64,000 nt of DNA, from positions 682,001-746,000 of the forward strand of contig CANMGT010000001.1 of NCBI GenBank assembly GCA_947497495.1, read 5' to 3'. The translations under genes were made by a program, and so were the position numbers. The notes beneath the pieces were generated by a model that saw only the letters and a program-made list of their open reading frames with translations, ran no database searches and was not told the DNA's origin. Source of the stretch: an uncultured Lentibacter sp. GTDB lineage: Bacteria > Pseudomonadota > Alphaproteobacteria > Rhodobacterales > Rhodobacteraceae. This document shows, piece after piece, positions 61,094 to 64,000 of this stretch (the first letter of the stretch is position 1; every line of letters begins with the position of its first letter).

Positions 61094-61893
61094 CTGTAGG
61101 CTAAAGCCAGCAGAAAAAGGCCCAGCGCAACGCGGTAAATAACGTAGGGCGTGAAGCTGACGCTGCGCAAAAGCCGCATCATGACACCAAGGGCAAGCAA
61201 CGCAGCGAGGAAGGCGAATACCGCTGCGATGGCGCCGTCGCGCGCAACTTGAGCATCAGCCGTTGCGATCACTTCCGCGCCAAGCAGGGTGCCGCTGGCG
61301 ATAATCGTCGGGATCGACATGAGCATCGCTATCTTCGCGGCATCATGGCGTGAATAGCCAAGCATACGCCCCGCAGTAATGCAGATGCCCGAGCGCGAAG
61401 TGCCCGGGATCAGAGCAACGGCCTGCCAGAGGCCCATCTTCACCGCGTCACGCAGGTTCCAGTCGGCTTCTGTTTTTGTGGTTCCGCCGCGTTGGTCGGC
61501 CCACCAAAGCAACAAGCCGAATAGAAGCATTGTCCATCCGATCACTGTCATCGAGCGCATCAAGTCGCTTAAACCTGTGAGTTTTAGGACCAGACCAAAC
61601 GCAATGGCTGGAAATGTGGCAACCATCAGCAGGAACGCAAGTTTCGATCCTGGAGTGTCAATACGGCCGGTAAGCATGCGCGGAATGCCCGCAAGGCCAA
61701 GCGAAACGTCTTTCCAGAAGTAGAAGATCACTGCGAAAAGCGTGCCAATGTGCACCGCAACATCGATTGTTTGCCCCTGATCAGGAAAGGTGGATAGTTG
61801 GGAAATCAAGATCAGGTGTCCGGACGAGGACACAGGCAAGAACTCGGTAATACCCTGCACGAGCGCTACGAGAATCAGTAGGAGTAATGGCAT
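61090..61893 (-). CDS. uppP: Undecaprenyl-diphosphate phosphatase
   Basis: Integral-membrane enzyme (BacA type) that regenerates undecaprenyl phosphate, the lipid carrier for peptidoglycan and surface glycans. The conserved motifs ITEFLPVSSSGHLIL (about residues 15-29) and PGTSRSG near residue 163 form the active site. The 267 residues contain about eight hydrophobic segments. It is a single-gene unit. Confidence 0.96.
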   Translation of the reverse strand: MPLLLLILVALVQGITEFLPVSSSGHLILISQLSTFPDQGQTIDVAVHIGTLFAVIFYFWKDVSLGLAGIPRMLTGRIDTPGSKLAFLLMVATFPAIAFGLVLKLTGLSDLMRSMTVIGWTMLLFGLLLWWADQRGGTTKTEADWNLRDAVKMGLWQAVALIPGTSRSGICITAGRMLGYSRHDAAKIAMLMSIPTIIASGTLLGAEVIATADAQVARDGAIAAVFAFLAALLALGVMMRLLRSVSFTPYVIYRVALGLFLLALAYS

Positions 61894-62103
61894 AGCCGAC
61901 CTGCTTCTTTGCTTTTTTGCAGCTATAAACGGCTTGGTGAAAAAGGAAAGATGTATGATAGATCCGGTTCGGAACTAAAATTCTTGAGTTCTAAGCCTAT
62001 AGGGCAGGTTTTGAGTAATATTCTACACTATAGGTAAGCATTACTGACTTTCCTTTCTTCATGGGCTGTATTATTACGGCGATGCGAAAAAAGGAGATTT
62101 GCT

Positions 62104-63537
62104 GTGGCTAAGCAACCGATGTTGAAATTTGTGTCTATTGAGCGGGACATGCCTGAAAAGCGGGCTGCTGGCGCGCGCAATCAGGACTTTGACGAGATCT
62201 ATGCCGAGTTTGCCAAGGCCAAAGCAGCCGAGCAGGCGAGCCGGTGTAGCCAGTGCGGCGTGCCCTACTGCCAAAACCACTGCCCGTTGCACAACAACAT
62301 CCCTGATTGGCTCAACCTCACGGCAACCGGCCGTCTTGAAGAGGCATACCAAGTCAGCCAAGCCACAAATACCTTCCCCGAAATCTGCGGCCGCATCTGC
62401 CCGCAAGACCGCCTCTGCGAAGGCAACTGCGTGATTGAAAGCTCGGGCCACGGCACCGTGACCATCGGCGCAGTCGAGAAATACATCACCGACACAGCTT
62501 GGGAAAACGGCTGGGTCATGCCCGTTTCCCCCGCCCGTGAACGCAGCGAAAGCGTCGGCATTATCGGTGCAGGCCCCGGCGGCCTGGCGGCGGCAGAACG
62601 GCTGCGCACAGAGGGTGTGCAAGTTACGGTCTATGACCGCTACGACCGCGCCGGAGGCCTGCTGACTTACGGCATCCCCGGCTTCAAACTCGAGAAAGAC
62701 GTTGTCATGCGCCGCATCGACCAACTCGAGCAAGGCGGCGTCAAATTCGTACAGAACTGCAACGTCGGCGAAGACCTGAGCTTTGACGACATCCGCAGCA
62801 AACACGACGCTGTAGTCATCGCGACAGGCGTCTACAAAACCCGTGATTTGCAAGGCCCTGGCGCCGGTGCGAAGGGCATTGAACGCGCGATCGACTACCT
62901 CACCGCCTCCAACCGCCTCAACTTCGGCGACACGGTTCCCGAAATCGAAAGTGGTCAACTTGATGCCAAAGGCAAAAAAGTTGTCGTGATCGGCGGCGGC
63001 GACACCGCGATGGACTGCGTGCGCACCGCGATCCGCCAAGGTGCGGAAAGCGTGAAGTGCCTCTACCGCCGCGACCGCGCCAACATGCCCGGGAGCCAAC
63101 GCGAAGTGCAGAACGCCGAAGAAGAAGGCGTTATCTTTGAGTGGCTCGCCGCCCCTGCCGGCTTTCACGGTGACCCTGTGAACGCTGTTGCCGTGCAAAA
63201 AATGCGCCTCGGCGCGCCCGATGCGAGCGGCCGCCAGAGCCCCGAAGTTATCGAAGGTGCTGACTACAACGAAGCGGCTGACTTGGTGATCAAGGCGCTC
63301 GGCTTTGAGCCAGAAGACTTGCCAACGCTTTGGGGCTGCGAAGAGCTGCCAGTCACACGCTGGGGCACGGTGAAAGCCGCGTTCACGACGGGCGAAACCG
63401 AGCTTGAGGGCGTTTACGCTGTCGGCGACATCGTGCGCGGCGCCTCACTGGTTGTCTGGGCGATCAAAGACGGACGCGACTGTGCGGATGCGATCATAAA
63501 GAAGCTCGACGCTGTTAACCAAATCGCTGCCGAGTAA
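62104..63537 (+). CDS. gltD: Glutamate synthase small subunit
   Basis: NADPH-binding FAD subunit that feeds electrons to GltB for glutamate synthesis from glutamine and 2-oxoglutarate. The N-terminal iron-sulfur cysteines are in CSQCGVPYCQNHCPL and CGRICPQDRLCEGNC. FAD and NADPH dinucleotide folds follow (IGAGPGGLAAAERL, VIGGGDTAMDC). At 477 residues it is complete. GTG start with AAGGAG upstream. gltB is not adjacent on either visible side; it may lie beyond the window. A TGCA element begins 11 bases after the stop. Confidence 0.96.
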   Translation: MAKQPMLKFVSIERDMPEKRAAGARNQDFDEIYAEFAKAKAAEQASRCSQCGVPYCQNHCPLHNNIPDWLNLTATGRLEEAYQVSQATNTFPEICGRICPQDRLCEGNCVIESSGHGTVTIGAVEKYITDTAWENGWVMPVSPARERSESVGIIGAGPGGLAAAERLRTEGVQVTVYDRYDRAGGLLTYGIPGFKLEKDVVMRRIDQLEQGGVKFVQNCNVGEDLSFDDIRSKHDAVVIATGVYKTRDLQGPGAGAKGIERAIDYLTASNRLNFGDTVPEIESGQLDAKGKKVVVIGGGDTAMDCVRTAIRQGAESVKCLYRRDRANMPGSQREVQNAEEEGVIFEWLAAPAGFHGDPVNAVAVQKMRLGAPDASGRQSPEVIEGADYNEAADLVIKALGFEPEDLPTLWGCEELPVTRWGTVKAAFTTGETELEGVYAVGDIVRGASLVVWAIKDGRDCADAIIKKLDAVNQIAAE

Positions 63538-63547
63538 AAAGCAGCAG

Positions 63548-63601
63548 TGCCTACGGTATGCAGCTATCTATGCAGCTTTCCGTGCAGCATGCGTGCATAC
63601 A
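63548..63601 (+). repeat. 54-bp TGCA element, copy 3
   Basis: Begins TGCCTACGG and ends GCGTGCATACA with TGCA cores at element positions 12, 24, 36 and 47. It starts 11 bases after the gltD stop and ends 85 bases before the GFA gene, in the same orientation as both. Confidence 0.88.
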
Positions 63602-63686
63602 ATTTGAGAAAGACAAAAGTTAATAGGGCAGGTTGCCTGACACACCGCCCTAACGAAGCATCAACGAAAGTGAGCGAAAGCTTAAC

Positions 63687-64000
63687 ATGAACACACCACG
63701 CGACATAAACGGCAAGTGCCTCTGCGGCGCGGTTACGGTGTCAGCCACCGTCACCAAGCCCATTGTGCGCGCGTGTCACTGTGACATGTGCCGCCAGCAC
63801 ACCAGCAGCATGTTCATGTCGCTTGCAACGGACGCGGGCAGCATCACGTTCAGCGGGCCAACCAAAACTTACCAGTCGTCAGACTGGGCAGAACGCGGGT
63901 TCTGCGAGGTCTGCGGCTCGACGCTTTGGTATCGCGCGCTTGCGGACGAGAACAAAAACATCGCCGCGGGCCTGTTTGAAAACGCCGCAGATGCGCCGTT
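63687..64000 (+). CDS. GFA (glutathione-dependent formaldehyde-activating) family protein, N-terminal part
   Basis: The first 104 codons of a small zinc protein of the GFA/CENP-V fold; the gene continues past the window end. The zinc cysteine sets are visible: CLCGAV near residue 11, CHCDMC near 32 and CEVCGS near 75. The founding member Gfa was proposed to help glutathione react with formaldehyde, but most homologues have no proven activity. No strong ribosome-binding site is seen before the ATG. The preceding gap contains a TGCA element. Confidence 0.87.
   Translation, partial: MNTPRDINGKCLCGAVTVSATVTKPIVRACHCDMCRQHTSSMFMSLATDAGSITFSGPTKTYQSSDWAERGFCEVCGSTLWYRALADENKNIAAGLFENAADAP

Noticed and set aside
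62074..63198. 374-codon open frame antisense to gltD, and a 348-codon one antisense to argJ (32195-33241)
   Set aside because: Both lie wholly within well-supported genes, give His/Arg/Val-rich low-similarity proteins, and arise from third-position GC bias.

Overview
The window looks like chromosomal DNA of an alphaproteobacterium of the Rhodobacteraceae (Roseobacter group). This is inferred from gene families and order: a MaeB-type malic enzyme next to mutS, rimP-nusA-ylxR-infB, a dnaK/dnaJ pair followed by radC, lptC-lptA-lptB-hpf-ptsN, an NDUFA9-like protein beside uppP, and a GT14-type glycosyltransferase carrying an extra C-terminal domain that I associate with this group. Coding density is high. 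No gap between genes reaches 300 bases, and no phage, transposon, CRISPR or rRNA is visible.

1-17 kb: metabolism and housekeeping. The 5' part of mutS (cut by the window edge), maeB, a ribokinase-like kinase, exported MsrA, a class IV aminotransferase coupled to a small sulfotransferase and a membrane protein, a fatty acid desaturase, a crotonase, an FNT channel with an SCP2 protein, argG, ilvA, a CCA-adding enzyme, a Nudix hydrolase and Hsp33. 17-25 kb: a receiver-PP2C phosphatase divergent from a lone Hpt protein. Next comes an envelope group of two L,D-transpeptidases, a CAP-domain lipoprotein and a 59-residue secreted peptide, then hemH, an NDUFAF5-like methyltransferase homologue, comF, grxC, a nitrilase, a MarR regulator, ubiG and pip.

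26-44 kb: core gene expression and protein quality control. The rimP-nusA-ylxR-infB operon has a short leader ending in a terminator. It is followed by mutT/argJ/parvulin, secA with two exported proteins behind it (one a substrate-binding-protein/OmpA fusion), radC, dnaJ, dnaK with a heat-shock-like promoter, and alkB.

45-56 kb: a surface-polysaccharide locus. It contains an ABC-2 export permease, an SH3 protein, cysQ, three glycosyltransferases, galU, galE, a GT14-like enzyme and a two-domain sulfotransferase. Nucleotide-sugar supply, assembly, sulfation and PAP removal are all present, which suggests a sulfated extracellular glycan. 56-64 kb: ptsN, hpf, lptB, lptA, lptC, RNase D, tRNA-Leu(CAG), an NDUFA9-like protein, uppP, gltD without gltB beside it, and the 5' part of a GFA-family gene.

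The clearest unexplained signal is a 54-bp intergenic element present three times (10856-10909 minus, 40576-40629 plus, 63548-63601 plus). Every copy has four TGCA cores spaced 12, 12 and 11 bp apart. Other items worth attention are the hpf leader, which can form two exclusive pairings, one covering the ribosome-binding site; the rimP leader terminator; and the sulfated-glycan locus.
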